Source: Psychrobacter sp. LV10R520-6
Lineage (GTDB): Bacteria; Pseudomonadota; Gammaproteobacteria; Pseudomonadales; Moraxellaceae
Direction of reading: 5' to 3'
Length of the DNA: 64,000 bases
Assembly: GCF_900182925.1 (NCBI RefSeq)
Contig: NZ_LT900024.1
Location: 1-64,000 of the forward strand
Positions within the stretch are counted from its first letter, which is position 1, and each line of letters begins with the position of its first letter. The translations under genes and the position numbers were made by a program. Positions 30,658 through 40,435 of the stretch are shown piece after piece. The notes under the pieces were generated by a model. It ran no database searches. It was given only the letters and a program-made list of their open reading frames with translations, and was not told where the DNA came from.

Positions 30658-31174
30658 AAGCTGTTGTTGCCTATATAAGTAGTGACGTTAAACTGAGTAG
30701 TTTGACTTGCCTCTATAGTATTCAGCATAATATTCAATTCTTTAATGCATTAATAGAATTATGTTGGCTGTCACAATATAAACAGAATATATGTCTATTG
30801 TCAAAAAATGTTTCAATTAGTGAGTGCTAAGTCTTAACAATAGAGAAATACGTGCACTTGTATTAAACTGCGCACAGACAATAGATATCATTTGGTATAT
30901 TGTCTATTGCGAATTAGCATTCAAAAGCCAGTAAGCGCAATTTATGTTAGCCCTCAGTAAAATAAGCAAACCATTGTGTTTTAGTTACAACGCTATCGTG
31001 TAATAATGTGTAGCCCCTTAGCGAAAAAAGTTGTAAACTTAATTGATAGTCGATAAGCTACTTCCTAATTGGTTTTGTTGTATAATTACAAATTCATAAC
31101 GGTGTCTGCTTTTAGGTCATCTGGGAAGTGGTCCTGCTTAACGCATCACTCAAATTATCCTTTGGAGGAAGTCC
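30658..31174. other. Intergenic region upstream of ompA, right copy
   Basis: The CAATAGA heptamers or complements are at 30,794-30,800, 30,839-30,845, 30,879-30,885 and 30,903-30,909. No gene is present. The region lies between the divergent pilin and ompA genes. Confidence 0.45.
31081..31086 (+). promoter_or_regulatory. Probable -10 box of ompA, right copy
   Basis: TATAAT, 88 bases upstream of the start codon, in sequence identical to the left copy. Confidence 0.4.
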
Positions 31175-32356
31175 ATGAAATTGAATAAAATTGCTCTAGC
31201 TTTATTTGCCGTGACCGCTGCGCCACTAGCAGCCAACGCTGGCGTTACTATTAGCCCACTACTACTAGGTTATCACTATAGCGAAGGCGCTGACGATGAC
31301 CAAGCTGATTTGCTGCAAAACGGTAATGACAGCTATTACAAAGAAGATGGCCTATATACTGGTGCTGCGCTGGGTATCGAATTGACTCCTTCTACTCAGT
31401 TTCAAGTAGAGTATGGTGTATCAAACACTGATGCCATCAACCAAGCTGGAACTGACTCTGCTGACGCAGAACAAGAAATGATTTCTGGTAACTTCTTAAT
31501 TGGTACCGAAGAGTTTACTGGTTATACTGATGGTGCCTTCAAGCCATACATGCTGATCGGTGCTGGTCAATCTAAACTTGAGATCGAAGATTCATCTGGT
31601 AATCAAGTTGCAGAGACTACTGACACTATCGGTAACTTAGGTTTAGGTGCTATGTATCGCATCAATAACGCGCTAAGCCTACGTGGTGAAGCCCGTGCGA
31701 TTCATAACTTCGACAACAACTGGTGGGAAGGCATGGCCTTAGCCGGTCTAGAAGTGGTACTAGGGGGTCATTTAGCACCAACAGTAGCGGTACCACCAAT
31801 GGTAGAACCAGAAGCTCCAGTAGTTAGTACTCCAATCATTGTTGTTGAATCTGATCTTGATTCTGACGGTGATGGCGTATATGACAGTATGGATGCTTGC
31901 CCAGGTACCCCAATGAACGTGGTTGTAGATGAACGCGGTTGCCCAGTACCAGTAGACATTACTGATGAGCTGAAAATGGAACTTCGTGTCTTCTTTGATA
32001 ACGATAAATCAGCTATCAAAACACAGTATCAGCCTGAGATTGCTAAAGTAGCAGAGAAAATGCGCGAGTATCCTAACTCTACCGCGCGCGTTGAAGGTCA
32101 TGCCTCTAAAACTGGTCCTTCAGCACGTTACAACCAACGTCTATCTGAAGCTCGTGCCGTTGCTGTAAAATCTATGTTGACTAATGAATTCGGTATTGCA
32201 CCAAACCGTCTATCAACAATTGGTTACGGTTATGACCGTCCAATCGCTCCAAACGATACTGAAGAAGGTCGTGCTATGAACCGTCGTGTTTATGCCATCA
32301 TCACTGGTGACAAAACTATGACTGTTGAACAAACTAAAGACATGGTTATCCAGTAA
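31175..32356 (+). CDS. ompA: OmpA-family outer membrane protein
   Basis: The 393-residue protein has a signal peptide (cleavage after ANA22) and an N-terminal eight-strand barrel (about 23-200). A proline-rich linker (201-222) is followed by a TSP3-like calcium-binding stretch DLDSDGDGVYDSMDACPGTP (227-246) and an OmpA/MotB peptidoglycan-binding domain (about 265-378). It ties the outer membrane to the wall and resembles Acinetobacter Omp38. One oddity: the peptidoglycan-binding GHTD motif reads GHAS (308-311), so the aspartate that contacts diaminopimelate is Ser311; the partner arginine in RLSEARA (R327) is present. The ribosome site GGAGGAAG is strong, as expected for an abundant protein. 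Confidence 0.95.
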   Translation: MKLNKIALALFAVTAAPLAANAGVTISPLLLGYHYSEGADDDQADLLQNGNDSYYKEDGLYTGAALGIELTPSTQFQVEYGVSNTDAINQAGTDSADAEQEMISGNFLIGTEEFTGYTDGAFKPYMLIGAGQSKLEIEDSSGNQVAETTDTIGNLGLGAMYRINNALSLRGEARAIHNFDNNWWEGMALAGLEVVLGGHLAPTVAVPPMVEPEAPVVSTPIIVVESDLDSDGDGVYDSMDACPGTPMNVVVDERGCPVPVDITDELKMELRVFFDNDKSAIKTQYQPEIAKVAEKMREYPNSTARVEGHASKTGPSARYNQRLSEARAVAVKSMLTNEFGIAPNRLSTIGYGYDRPIAPNDTEEGRAMNRRVYAIITGDKTMTVEQTKDMVIQ

Positions 32357-32394
32357 GCAATTGCTTATTAAGTAAAATGTAACCAATAAAGTTA

Positions 32395-32428
32395 CAAAAA
32401 AAGCTGCCTTTTAGGTGGCTTTTTTTAA
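32395..32428 (+). terminator. Terminator of ompA, right copy
   Basis: A stem AGCTGCC / GGTGGCT followed by seven T, in sequence the same as 3,434-3,467. Confidence 0.8.
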
Positions 32429-32477
32429 TTCATTCGTGCAGATAAATAAGTTATTGCACAAATTTACAGTACAATAA

Positions 32478-32486
32478 TGTTATACT
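32478..32486 (+). promoter_or_regulatory. Extended -10 candidate for typA
   Basis: TGTTATACT lies 226 bases before the typA ATG. The ~220-base leader between them holds no gene I can support. Confidence 0.35.
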
Positions 32487-32711
32487 AGCCGCCCAAACAC
32501 TTTGTAAATTGACAGGGTGTGCACTAGCATGGCTAACGGTACGATGGATGTATCGGTATAGATGTTTACTTTTGTTGCTACGACTTATCCCAGCGCGCTC
32601 ATTGTGCAGGCGTTTAAGAGCAGAGATAAATTATCTGGCTGATTGACGATGAAGCTTATCCAGCGGCGCCTACTGCTACTACATTTTATTAAGACAAAAC
32701 GAGCATTTTAT

Positions 32712-34559
32712 ATGGCGAACGACATTAAACATCTGCGTAATATTGCAATCATTGCCCACGTTGATCATGGTAAAACTACTTTGGTCGATAAGCTGTTACA
32801 TCAATCTGGTACTTTTGGTGACCGTGCAAATGTTGCGGAACGCGCAATGGATTCAGGTGACATTGAGCAAGAGCGTGGCATTACGATTCTTGCCAAAAAC
32901 ACTGCTATTAAATGGCAGCACCCTAAAAAAGATATCGAATACCGTATCAACATCGTAGATACCCCAGGTCACGCTGACTTTGGTGGTGAAGTTGAACGTG
33001 TTATGTCAATGGTTGACTGTGTGCTTTTGGTCGTTGATGCCGTTGATGGGCCCATGCCACAGACCCGATTTGTGACCCAAAAAGCATTTGAGCAAGGCTT
33101 AAAACCCATTGTTGTTATTAACAAAATTGACCGTCCTGGTGCCCGTCCTGATTGGGTAATGGATCAGATTTTTGATTTGTTTGATAACCTTGGCGCCACT
33201 GATGAGCAGCTAGACTTTCCAGTTGTTTATGCCTCTGCACTGAATGGGGTTGCCGGTTTGGAAGTAGATGATCTTGCTGATGATATGACGCCACTATTTG
33301 AAACCATTGTAGATGTTGTACAGCCACCACAGGTTGATGCAGACGCTCCATTCCGTATGCAAATATCCAGCATCGATTACAACAGCTTTGTAGGTGTTAT
33401 CGGTATTGGCCGCATCCAGCGCGGTAAAGTTAAAACCAATACGCAAGTGACTGTGATCAATAAAGAAGGCGAAACACGCAACGGCCGTATCTTAAAAATT
33501 ATGGGCTACCATGGTCTTGATCGTATCGAAGTTGACGACGCTCAAGCAGGTGACATTATCTGTATTACAGGTGTTGATGCACTCAATATTTCAGATACTA
33601 TTTGTGATCCTAGTAATGTTGAAGCTATGCCACCGTTGACCGTTGATGAGCCAACAGTATCGATGAATTTCCAAGTAAATAACTCACCATTCGCAGGTCG
33701 TGAAGGTAAGTTTGTGACCTCACGTAATATTCGTGAACGTCTAGAACGTGAGCTGATTCATAACGTAGCATTGCGTGTAGAAGACACAGAGTCACCTGAG
33801 AAATTTAAAGTATCAGGCCGTGGTGAGCTACATCTGTCTGTGCTAATCGAAAACATGCGCCGCGAAGGCTACGAGCTTGGCGTATCAGGTCCAGAAGTTA
33901 TCGTCAAAGAAGTTGATGGTAAGCTGCAAGAACCGTATGAAAACGTTATCTTTGATGTTGAAGAGCAGCATCAAGGTCCAATCATGGAGCAGGTTGGTTT
34001 ACGTAAGGGTGAGATGACCAACATGGTTCTTGATGGTAAAGGTCGTATGCGTATCGAAGCGACAATACCAGCTCGTGGACTTATTGGCTTCCGTTCTGAG
34101 TTTCTAACCTTGACTTCAGGATCTGGTATCTTAACGTCTAGCTTCTCGCATTATGGGCCACAAAAAATCGGTGATGTTGGCGGCCGTGCTAATGGCGTAC
34201 TAGTCTCTATGGCAAAAGGTACTTGCTTGGGCTTTGCGTTATTTAACCTGCAAAAGCGTGGTAAGTTGTTTGCTGAGCCACAGCTTGAAGTGTATGAGGG
34301 TATGATTGTTGGTCTGAACTCACGTAACGATGATATGGCCGTTAACCCAACAACAGCCAAACAGTTAACCAACGTTCGTTCTAGTGGTACTGATGAGGCT
34401 TTGACTTTAACGCCTGCGATTAAATTTACACTTGAGCAAGCGCTTGAATTTATTCAAGATGACGAGCTGGTTGAGGTTACGCCAAAATCTATCCGTATTC
34501 GTAAACGCTACTTGACTGAAAGTGAGCGTAAACGTCATGGTCGTAAGAAGGGATCTTAA
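32712..34559 (+). CDS. typA: Ribosome-associated GTPase TypA/BipA
   Basis: TypA is an EF-G-like GTPase needed for 50S assembly and growth in the cold or under stress. The 615-residue length is typical with the start at ATG 32,712 ([16 protein letters not shown]); an in-frame ATG 69 bases upstream would add 23 residues not seen in the family. G motifs: AHVDHGKTT (G1), ERGITI (G2), DTPGHAD (G3), NKID (G4) and SALNG (G5). The TypA-specific C-terminal domain has [13 protein letters not shown] and a basic end, [16 protein letters not shown]. It is followed by a strong terminator. A frameshifted copy is at 3,750-5,594. Confidence 0.96.
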   Translation: MANDIKHLRNIAIIAHVDHGKTTLVDKLLHQSGTFGDRANVAERAMDSGDIEQERGITILAKNTAIKWQHPKKDIEYRINIVDTPGHADFGGEVERVMSMVDCVLLVVDAVDGPMPQTRFVTQKAFEQGLKPIVVINKIDRPGARPDWVMDQIFDLFDNLGATDEQLDFPVVYASALNGVAGLEVDDLADDMTPLFETIVDVVQPPQVDADAPFRMQISSIDYNSFVGVIGIGRIQRGKVKTNTQVTVINKEGETRNGRILKIMGYHGLDRIEVDDAQAGDIICITGVDALNISDTICDPSNVEAMPPLTVDEPTVSMNFQVNNSPFAGREGKFVTSRNIRERLERELIHNVALRVEDTESPEKFKVSGRGELHLSVLIENMRREGYELGVSGPEVIVKEVDGKLQEPYENVIFDVEEQHQGPIMEQVGLRKGEMTNMVLDGKGRMRIEATIPARGLIGFRSEFLTLTSGSGILTSSFSHYGPQKIGDVGGRANGVLVSMAKGTCLGFALFNLQKRGKLFAEPQLEVYEGMIVGLNSRNDDMAVNPTTAKQLTNVRSSGTDEALTLTPAIKFTLEQALEFIQDDELVEVTPKSIRIRKRYLTESERKRHGRKKGS

Positions 34560-34591
34560 TACTTTTTCTTACTGAGAACTGATATTGAAAT

Positions 34592-34625
34592 AAAAAAGGC
34601 TAACCATTATGGTTAGCCTTTTTTT
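34592..34625 (+). terminator. Terminator of typA
   Basis: Perfect stem GGCTAACC / GGTTAGCC, loop ATTAT, T7 downstream and A6 upstream. Confidence 0.9.
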
Positions 34626-34665
34626 GTTGTTAAGCATTTGTTTTAACTAGGTATTAAGTTATAAC

Positions 34666-34736
34666 TATTATTTTTGGTGCCCGCTGTGGTGCCCATCTAT
34701 TTTATTTTCTGAAGTTGAAATGTTACAAAACTGTCT
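34666..34736. repeat. 71-bp flanking repeat, left end of accessory block
   Basis: It contains GGTGCCC-GCTGT-GGTGCCC, so two direct heptamers, and then CATCTATTTTATTTT. An inverted copy at 42,199-42,269 matches at about 61 of 71 positions by eye, and there the heptamers are GGTACCC. Both copies stand 40-75 bases beyond a GGCTAAC-type terminator of the flanking core gene and face inward. They bracket the DUF2628 gene, the restriction-modification gene and the small envelope genes. Confidence 0.75.
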
Positions 34737-34846
34737 ATTTATAAATAAGCTTAACGTATCGGCTAAGCATAATCGTTCATATTCGCTAACGATCTGTTCA
34801 TTAAAACTCATACAATACTAATTTGGCCTATGAATTTAATATAACT

Positions 34847-35491
34847 TTAAAACCATTCAGGGGCAAATAGCACATATATTAAAATAATCATCAGTGTTAT
34901 TAAAAACCCAATACCCAGCCCGCCAGCAAGTGAAGTTCCGCCTTGGGCTGATAGTTGCTGTTTAATTATATTAGGGTCAGAAGATAGTATTTTTATTTTG
35001 TTTATCTTTTTTATACTGTGAGTTAAGTAAAAATAATTACCAAGAAAACCTGTTAGGAATAACCATAGCAAACCGTATAGCAAGTTATCAAAACTACTAT
35101 AACCCTCAAAACCCTTAACATGCATCATGGTTATATCAAACGCTGGTAATAAGGCAGCAAGAAGAAAGGCCATGCCATACATTTTACGGTAGCACAGCCA
35201 AACAAATCCTAAAAAGAAACCTGCTAGGTTAAAACTATATATTTCAAAACCTTTTTTCTTATCTAGGCTTGGCGTACGACCTTTAAACCATTTCTCGCGG
35301 TAATACCCATAATATTTGTCACCCACGAAAGTATTTAATAAGTCATCGGCACTATTAGTTTGTGAGTTGAGAGGCGGTGGACTAGCATATTGATTACTGG
35401 TTGATAGTGTGTTTTCGATTAAACCTTTTCCACATTCCGTACAAAAATTACTATTACTTTGGTTATTATGACCACAATTACTACAAAACAT
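34847..35491 (-). CDS. Zinc-ribbon/DUF2628 membrane protein
   Basis: The 214-residue product starts with a zinc ribbon, CSNCGHNNQSNSNFCTECGKG (two CxxC pairs), then an N/S/P-rich linker (to about residue 50). Next is a DUF2628-like part with a helix YYREKWF, several membrane segments (about 75-130 and 185-214) and FNLAGFFLGFVWLCYRKMYG. The ATG at 35,491 is preferred to an in-frame TTG 12 bases upstream. It lies 117 bases downstream of the restriction-modification gene on the same strand and may share its transcript. Its function is unknown. Confidence 0.8.
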   Translation of the reverse strand: MFCSNCGHNNQSNSNFCTECGKGLIENTLSTSNQYASPPPLNSQTNSADDLLNTFVGDKYYGYYREKWFKGRTPSLDKKKGFEIYSFNLAGFFLGFVWLCYRKMYGMAFLLAALLPAFDITMMHVKGFEGYSSFDNLLYGLLWLFLTGFLGNYFYLTHSIKKINKIKILSSDPNIIKQQLSAQGGTSLAGGLGIGFLITLMIILIYVLFAPEWF

Positions 35492-35608
35492 CTCAATTCT
35501 CAATTATCAAAGTTGTCGTATTCTAGATAAGAGTATTCTAATTGTTCATGGTCCAATAGTGGCAAACCATAGTTCTTATACTTGCCACCATACTTTCTTA
35601 CCAGCTTG

Positions 35609-38600
35609 CTACTTAACTTCTGCTTCTATCAAAGCAATCTCATCAGCGGTTAAATTGAACAGCTTATAAACTTCCTGATTTAGTTCATCTTCAAGCAATT
35701 TTACTTTTGCCTGTAGCTCTTGGCGCTTGGTTTGCTCTGACTCAAAATAATCTTGCCAGTCGTTTCTTTCAGCCAGCGATATACTACCTTTAAAGGCTTT
35801 CTTAATCTCTGATTGCAGACCAGAAAAGTCTAGCTCCCACCAGTTTGTTAGCTTCTTATTTAGCTTAAATACACCTTGGTCTGGTACTAAGTCTTCAATA
35901 CGGCGAGCAAAACTCGTTTCGCATTTATACCTAGCTTCCGTTGTAACTTGGCAATTAATGGCTATTGTGGAGATAATTTCATCTTTAGGCTTAGCTGGTA
36001 TTGGTAGAGTTTCAATATATTGAACTCTCACCTCATAATATCCCCCTCTAACGAAAGGACAAATAGATTTGATAAAGAACCAAATAACATTACTGTTTAA
36101 TAACCCATAAAGGTAATAATCATCCGTCGGGATTATGTAGCTTTTATCATTTGAAAAGTCACCATCTTTGTTCATGTGAAAAAGTGGCTCAGAACAAAAA
36201 TGTGCATATTGAATCTTTGTACCTTCAAAAGAAGGTTTATAGGCAAGTTGTGCTTGTTGAAGTTCAAACCACTCTTGTTTCGTTGCACGTTTCTCTAGTC
36301 TATCCTTATATACTGTTAGCCATGTCTTAATAGCAGGATAGTCCTCTATATCTATCTCGTTCTTAGGTATGTATATAATGTAAAGCTTTCTTGATTGATT
36401 GTGCCATTTTTTTAAATCTTTTCCTTCTAGGAATGGCTTTAACAAATCGGCAGAACTTGGATGTTCAGCAACGAGCTTTTTCTTTACTTCGTCTGGAATA
36501 ACAAAGGCATCATTACATCCCGTTTTTATACCATATTGAGGTGAGCCGTAAGTCTGTGAAAGTGTCAAAGAATTGGCCTGTAGCTTTTCTAATAACGTGA
36601 AGCTCTTAAGGTCTTGAAGCTGCCACCCTTGATCCGTTAATTGATTTTGATACATCTCGTTAGCATCATTTTTAAAACTTAACTCTAGATTGTCTGGGAC
36701 GCACTCTGTCAAATCTAAGAAGCTAATCACGTTGTTTTCTTTATCCAAAATTTTCTTTACAACTAAGATTGCTGGATAGGTTGTTACCCCTTCAAAAATT
36801 TGCAAATCGTTAAAATTAACGATTTTTTCTATGCTAAAGCTTTCTAATAAAAAGTCTCTTAGCCGCTTGCCAGAACCTGTTTTGAAAAACGTTGAGTTTG
36901 AAATATAAGCCATCTTGCCTTCTGGCTTCAGTATTTTGTAACCTAGCTCAAAGAAATAGCCATATAAATCGAGTCTATCCGACGCCACTATATACTTATT
37001 CTCTAGCCAAGGTTTTATGTCTTTTAGCAGCTCCATTCTTACATAGGGTGGGTTACCAAGCACAACATCAAACCCACCTTCAGCAAATATCTGTGGAAAA
37101 GCGGTTTGCCAAGAGAATGTATTACCTGGTACGGGTTCATCAAAACCAAGACTGTTACCAGCAATAAAGTTGGCATCTAGGGACTCTAAGGGCTTGCCTC
37201 TTTCGGCTGTTTTAAGCCATAGAGAAAGCTTGGTTATCTCTATTGATTCTTCGTTTATGTCTACGCCAAATAGATTGTTGTTCAATATCTCTTTATTCAG
37301 GTCTAACACACTGCGTTGACCTGTCAGCTCTGCAAGCTTTTCATTTATTTTTTCATATTCAATGTGGAGGTAATCAAAGGCAGCCACCATAAATGCACCC
37401 GAGCCAACAGCTGGATCAACGATTTTGATGGTCATTAGCTTTTCTTGCCATTCATACCAAAAACGCTGCTCTACCTTACTACCTCTCTTCCATTGGATAG
37501 TTCCATCAGGTTTGTATTTACCGTATTCAGAAAAGATTAAATCAAACTGTTCGTCTATATAATCACCTAACGTATTGGCAACAATGAACTGTGTAATGTT
37601 GTCTGGCGTATAAACGACACCGTCTTTTTTACGCTTGCCAGTAACGGAGGTTGCTTTGCTCTTGGTGTTCGGTAGTACACCAGCAGCAATTGATTCTGTC
37701 AGCACTTCTAAATCAGCAATGGATTGCTCGAAAATATGCCCCAGTATCGTTACCGAAACTTCTGAATCAAAGTCATACTCAGCTAAATTCTTAAACCCTT
37801 CGCAAAGCTCATTGCTAATAATCAGGTTATCTAGCTCATCATCTTTTGCAAAAAGTCCGCCGTTATAGGCAGGGATATTTAGTGCGGCGTTACCTTTATC
37901 AACTGAGTTAAATAAACCAATAAAATTCTGATAAGTAGGACGTGGGTTATAAGGGTCTTGGTGTTCATAGGCTTTCTTAATACTGTTATCAGGTATCAAT
38001 CCTTTATCTTCTGCAAAGGATATAAATAGAATACGGTCTAATAGCTTCTGTGCTGGCTGTATGAGTTCTTCAGGCGTTTGGGTGGGGTTATCAGTTATCA
38101 TGTGTGACAGCATATTCTCACGCAATTGCTTATAGTCTGCGTAAAGCTTGTCACTGATGTCTTTATCAGCACTGTTACTTTCTTTAAGCAATTCTTCAGT
38201 GTTTCCTGACAGAAAGCTTTTAGCATTAAGTAGCAGATGAAATTTGGCGTATTCAGCTGGGTCGAGTAGGTCTTTAAAAAAGAACCGTTCATAAACTAGG
38301 CTGGTTTCGCTGATAGCGTATAAGCGCAATTCTACATAGTTAGAAAGCAATACCCACTTAACGCCTTTGATGTCTCTAGCGTATTCATAAGCTTGCTGTA
38401 CTGGCGTTTTGTGGCGGCCTGACATGATTGCATCTAGGTTTTTAGTGCCTGCGCCTTTTAATTCAAAAGGTGCTATCACGGTATTTTTTAAATTATCTTT
38501 TTCTCCCATAAAGCTACCTAGGGCTAAATCAACACGGCCTCTAGCAACAGGGTATTCTCTAGCAATAGTATAAGTATCTGCTTCGCCAACTTCAGTGTAA

Positions 38601-38779
38601 CCCAACACCTTACACATGATTTGTTGTGTGAACGCTCCCTGAACCTGAACTTCATTGAGATTATTAAACGTGCCTGAATTTATCTGATTTATCCAATTCT
38701 GAATCACATCCTTATGAGCTTCGGGTATGGTTGGGGATTTTATATAATTGGCTAAAGTTTTATTATTAAATAGGCTCAT
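35609..38779 (-). CDS. Type IIG restriction-modification enzyme (Eco57I-like)
   Basis: A single 1056-residue chain carries both activities. The N-terminal PD-(D/E)xK nuclease has D84 in GRVDLALG and E106-x-K108 in FELKG. A helical linker follows (about 200-380). The adenine-N6 methylase has YTPDNITQFI (motif X, ~390), DPAVGSGAF (motif I, 455-463) and NPPY (motif IV, 576-579). The C-terminal target-recognition region (about 690-1000) has the GxxTGCNDAFVI and LKPFLEGKDLKKW segments typical of Eco57I/TaqI-type specificity domains. It would methylate and cut around an asymmetric site and so defend against phage. The recognition sequence cannot be read from sequence. An array of palindromes lies upstream. 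Confidence 0.92.
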   Translation of the reverse strand: MSLFNNKTLANYIKSPTIPEAHKDVIQNWINQINSGTFNNLNEVQVQGAFTQQIMCKVLGYTEVGEADTYTIAREYPVARGRVDLALGSFMGEKDNLKNTVIAPFELKGAGTKNLDAIMSGRHKTPVQQAYEYARDIKGVKWVLLSNYVELRLYAISETSLVYERFFFKDLLDPAEYAKFHLLLNAKSFLSGNTEELLKESNSADKDISDKLYADYKQLRENMLSHMITDNPTQTPEELIQPAQKLLDRILFISFAEDKGLIPDNSIKKAYEHQDPYNPRPTYQNFIGLFNSVDKGNAALNIPAYNGGLFAKDDELDNLIISNELCEGFKNLAEYDFDSEVSVTILGHIFEQSIADLEVLTESIAAGVLPNTKSKATSVTGKRKKDGVVYTPDNITQFIVANTLGDYIDEQFDLIFSEYGKYKPDGTIQWKRGSKVEQRFWYEWQEKLMTIKIVDPAVGSGAFMVAAFDYLHIEYEKINEKLAELTGQRSVLDLNKEILNNNLFGVDINEESIEITKLSLWLKTAERGKPLESLDANFIAGNSLGFDEPVPGNTFSWQTAFPQIFAEGGFDVVLGNPPYVRMELLKDIKPWLENKYIVASDRLDLYGYFFELGYKILKPEGKMAYISNSTFFKTGSGKRLRDFLLESFSIEKIVNFNDLQIFEGVTTYPAILVVKKILDKENNVISFLDLTECVPDNLELSFKNDANEMYQNQLTDQGWQLQDLKSFTLLEKLQANSLTLSQTYGSPQYGIKTGCNDAFVIPDEVKKKLVAEHPSSADLLKPFLEGKDLKKWHNQSRKLYIIYIPKNEIDIEDYPAIKTWLTVYKDRLEKRATKQEWFELQQAQLAYKPSFEGTKIQYAHFCSEPLFHMNKDGDFSNDKSYIIPTDDYYLYGLLNSNVIWFFIKSICPFVRGGYYEVRVQYIETLPIPAKPKDEIISTIAINCQVTTEARYKCETSFARRIEDLVPDQGVFKLNKKLTNWWELDFSGLQSEIKKAFKGSISLAERNDWQDYFESEQTKRQELQAKVKLLEDELNQEVYKLFNLTADEIALIEAEVK

Positions 38780-39094
38780 TTTTTCTCTAATCTTCCCTAT
38801 GGATGTTTATGTAGTGTAACGCAAAGGTAAACGAATGACTTTAGAAAATAGAATTTAACTACTGATCTTAACTATCGTATTAAATAATGCTAGAAGTATT
38901 CATAACTGTCATGATTGACGGCAAGGTTCGTTAATGCATTAACAAGTCAGTTAGTTAGTTAAGCGACAAACTTTTACAGCTTGTCTGTCTTATGATACTT
39001 GTCGATAAACCAAGTTTAACCATCGCTCTAGTTTGCATATAATTATCAATATTGATCAATTAATCACTATCAAAAGGCATTCACTTTTACAGTA

Positions 39095-39488
39095 GGAATC
39101 AGTGCGATCTTGATTCCTTCGGATTCTCTGATTCCACCTGTATACCTATATATGTCTGAACTTGGTAGATATCTGAACTTGGAATCAAAACCAAAATGAG
39201 GTGGTTTTGATTCCACTTTTCCACGCTTTGCCTCTGGTTTGATTCCAAATTTTCTGCTATTTCTTACCCATCAATTTTTCCGGTTTTTTGTTTCCTTCAG
39301 ATGTTCTGTTTTCATGTTTTCATGTTTTTACCTACATATGCCTCATTTGGAAGCAAAATCAAAACAGGGCTTTTTTGCTTCCATGCTTCCATCTTTTGCT
39401 TTTATTATCATAAGCTTAGCTTGGAAGCAAAATCAGAAAGGGGTCGTTTTGTTTCCTGTTTCCTTTGTTTTTAGCCTATTCTGTTTCC
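39095..39488. repeat. Array of 34-bp palindromes, right copy
   Basis: Palindromes are at 39,181-39,214, 39,349-39,382 and 39,423-39,456, with a short one at 39,095-39,117 and a half-site near 39,283-39,295. It is identical to the left copy. It starts about 315 bases upstream of the restriction-modification start codon. The rest of 38,780-39,640 holds no gene; an inverted repeat TGGCTGG / CCAGCCA is at 39,536-39,563. Confidence 0.8.
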
Positions 39489-39639
39489 AATTTATCGTAA
39501 TGGATAGTGCCAGTAATATTTAGGGCTGTCGTGACTGGCTGGCAAGGATGATCATACCAGCCAGCCATAAAAAAGATAGACGTTTAATACCTGCGTTTTA
39601 GAACAGTGAATTAACGGGGGTGACAACTATCCTGCCATA

Positions 39640-39648
39640 GGGGGGGGG
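39640..39648. other. Nine-G run at the right end of the long repeat
   Basis: Here the right copy of the long repeat stops matching the left copy. The left copy has five G and then folds back as a palindrome. Homopolymer ends at both joins are a warning sign for a weak assembly. Confidence 0.7.
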
Positions 39649-39658
39649 TAGCAATGAT

Positions 39659-39740
39659 TAGACCTCTTGCATAAGTCATCGCTAGCCTTTGAAGCTCTGT
39701 TTGTAGAAGTCAATAAAATGGTACTTTTGCAAGAGGTCTA
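39659..39740. mobile_element. 82-bp MITE-like element
   Basis: The ends TAGACCTCTTGCATAAGT and ACTTTTGCAAGAGGTCTA are inverted repeats with one mismatch in 18. The interior has no coding capacity. GACCTCTTGCA-type ends are like those of IS5-family transposases, so it could be moved in trans by such an IS; none is in the window. It lies between the long repeat and the porin-like gene. Confidence 0.7.
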
Positions 39741-39801
39741 TTGATTACTTTCTGTTACAATATATTCTTTTATTCTGCCAACAAAATTTAGGATAGATGT
39801 A

Positions 39802-40338
39802 ATGAATATTTCAAAAAAGGTACTTATCACGTTACTAGCTGGTTCATTATTCAGCGTTGCCGCACAAGCTGCTCCTACTGCTCAGTCAGGTTATGTAGGT
39901 GCTAAAATTGGTCAATTTATGGTTGATGAGGGCGATCTTGATGATCCTACTGCATTTGGTGCTTATGCAGGTTACAACTTCACACCAGAATTCGGTATGG
40001 AAGTTGAATATGTAGGTTCATCTGAAGAAAGTATCAATATTAGTGGTGTTAATATTGACTATGATTTAAAAACATACGGCATCTATGGTACGTATCGCTA
40101 CGCATTCCCTAACACTGCCCTATACGCTAAAGGCAAGATAGGTTTTGCAAAAGCTGAAATTGATGCTACGGCAAGTAGTTTTGGTTATACTTTCTCTGAA
40201 AGCGGTAGTGATTCTGGTGTAGCCGGTGGTATTGGTCTTGGGTATTTAGTTAATCCTAATATTGCAATTGAAGCTGAATATGCTCTTGTTGCAGAAGACC
40301 TAGATTTACTAACTATTGGTGCAAATTTTAAATTCTAA
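39802..40338 (+). CDS. Outer membrane beta-barrel protein
   Basis: The 178-residue protein has a signal peptide (MNISKKVLITLLAGSLFSVAAQA, cleavage after AQA) and an OmpA-like/OMP_b-brl barrel of about eight strands. These are alternating stretches such as GYVGAKIGQFMV, TAFGAYAGYNFTPEFGMEVEYV, LKTYGIYGTYRYAF and the C-terminal LLTIGANFKF, ending in phenylalanine as barrel proteins do. AGGA lies 12 bases upstream of the ATG. The ligand or role is unknown. A weak hairpin with a T run follows at about 40,370-40,398. Confidence 0.88.
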   Translation: MNISKKVLITLLAGSLFSVAAQAAPTAQSGYVGAKIGQFMVDEGDLDDPTAFGAYAGYNFTPEFGMEVEYVGSSEESINISGVNIDYDLKTYGIYGTYRYAFPNTALYAKGKIGFAKAEIDATASSFGYTFSESGSDSGVAGGIGLGYLVNPNIAIEAEYALVAEDLDLLTIGANFKF

Positions 40339-40435
40339 TTTAAGATTAAATTTTAATTAGTAAGAAAATAGAAAACGGCTATCTTATATGTCGTTTTTTA
40401 TTTATCCGATAAATAAAAATCATAGAAGATAGAAT

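Larger units (their letters stand above)
28961..39640. repeat. Right copy of the 10.7-kb direct repeat
   Basis: It matches 1-10,678. All of its genes are intact, and the left edge follows recO without a visible break. Because the left copy begins at base 1 of the window, the true left limit of the duplication is unknown. On the right the copies diverge in a G run: five G then five C in the left copy, nine G then TAGCAATG here. Confidence 0.97.

Noticed and set aside
32643..32711. Upstream in-frame start of typA
   Set aside because: The extra 23 residues ([13 protein letters not shown] type) are not part of the TypA family, and [16 protein letters not shown] is the usual N-terminus.
34667..34740. 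Phage attachment sites for an integrative island
   Set aside because: The two flank repeats are inverted, whereas attL and attR would be direct. No integrase gene lies in the block.
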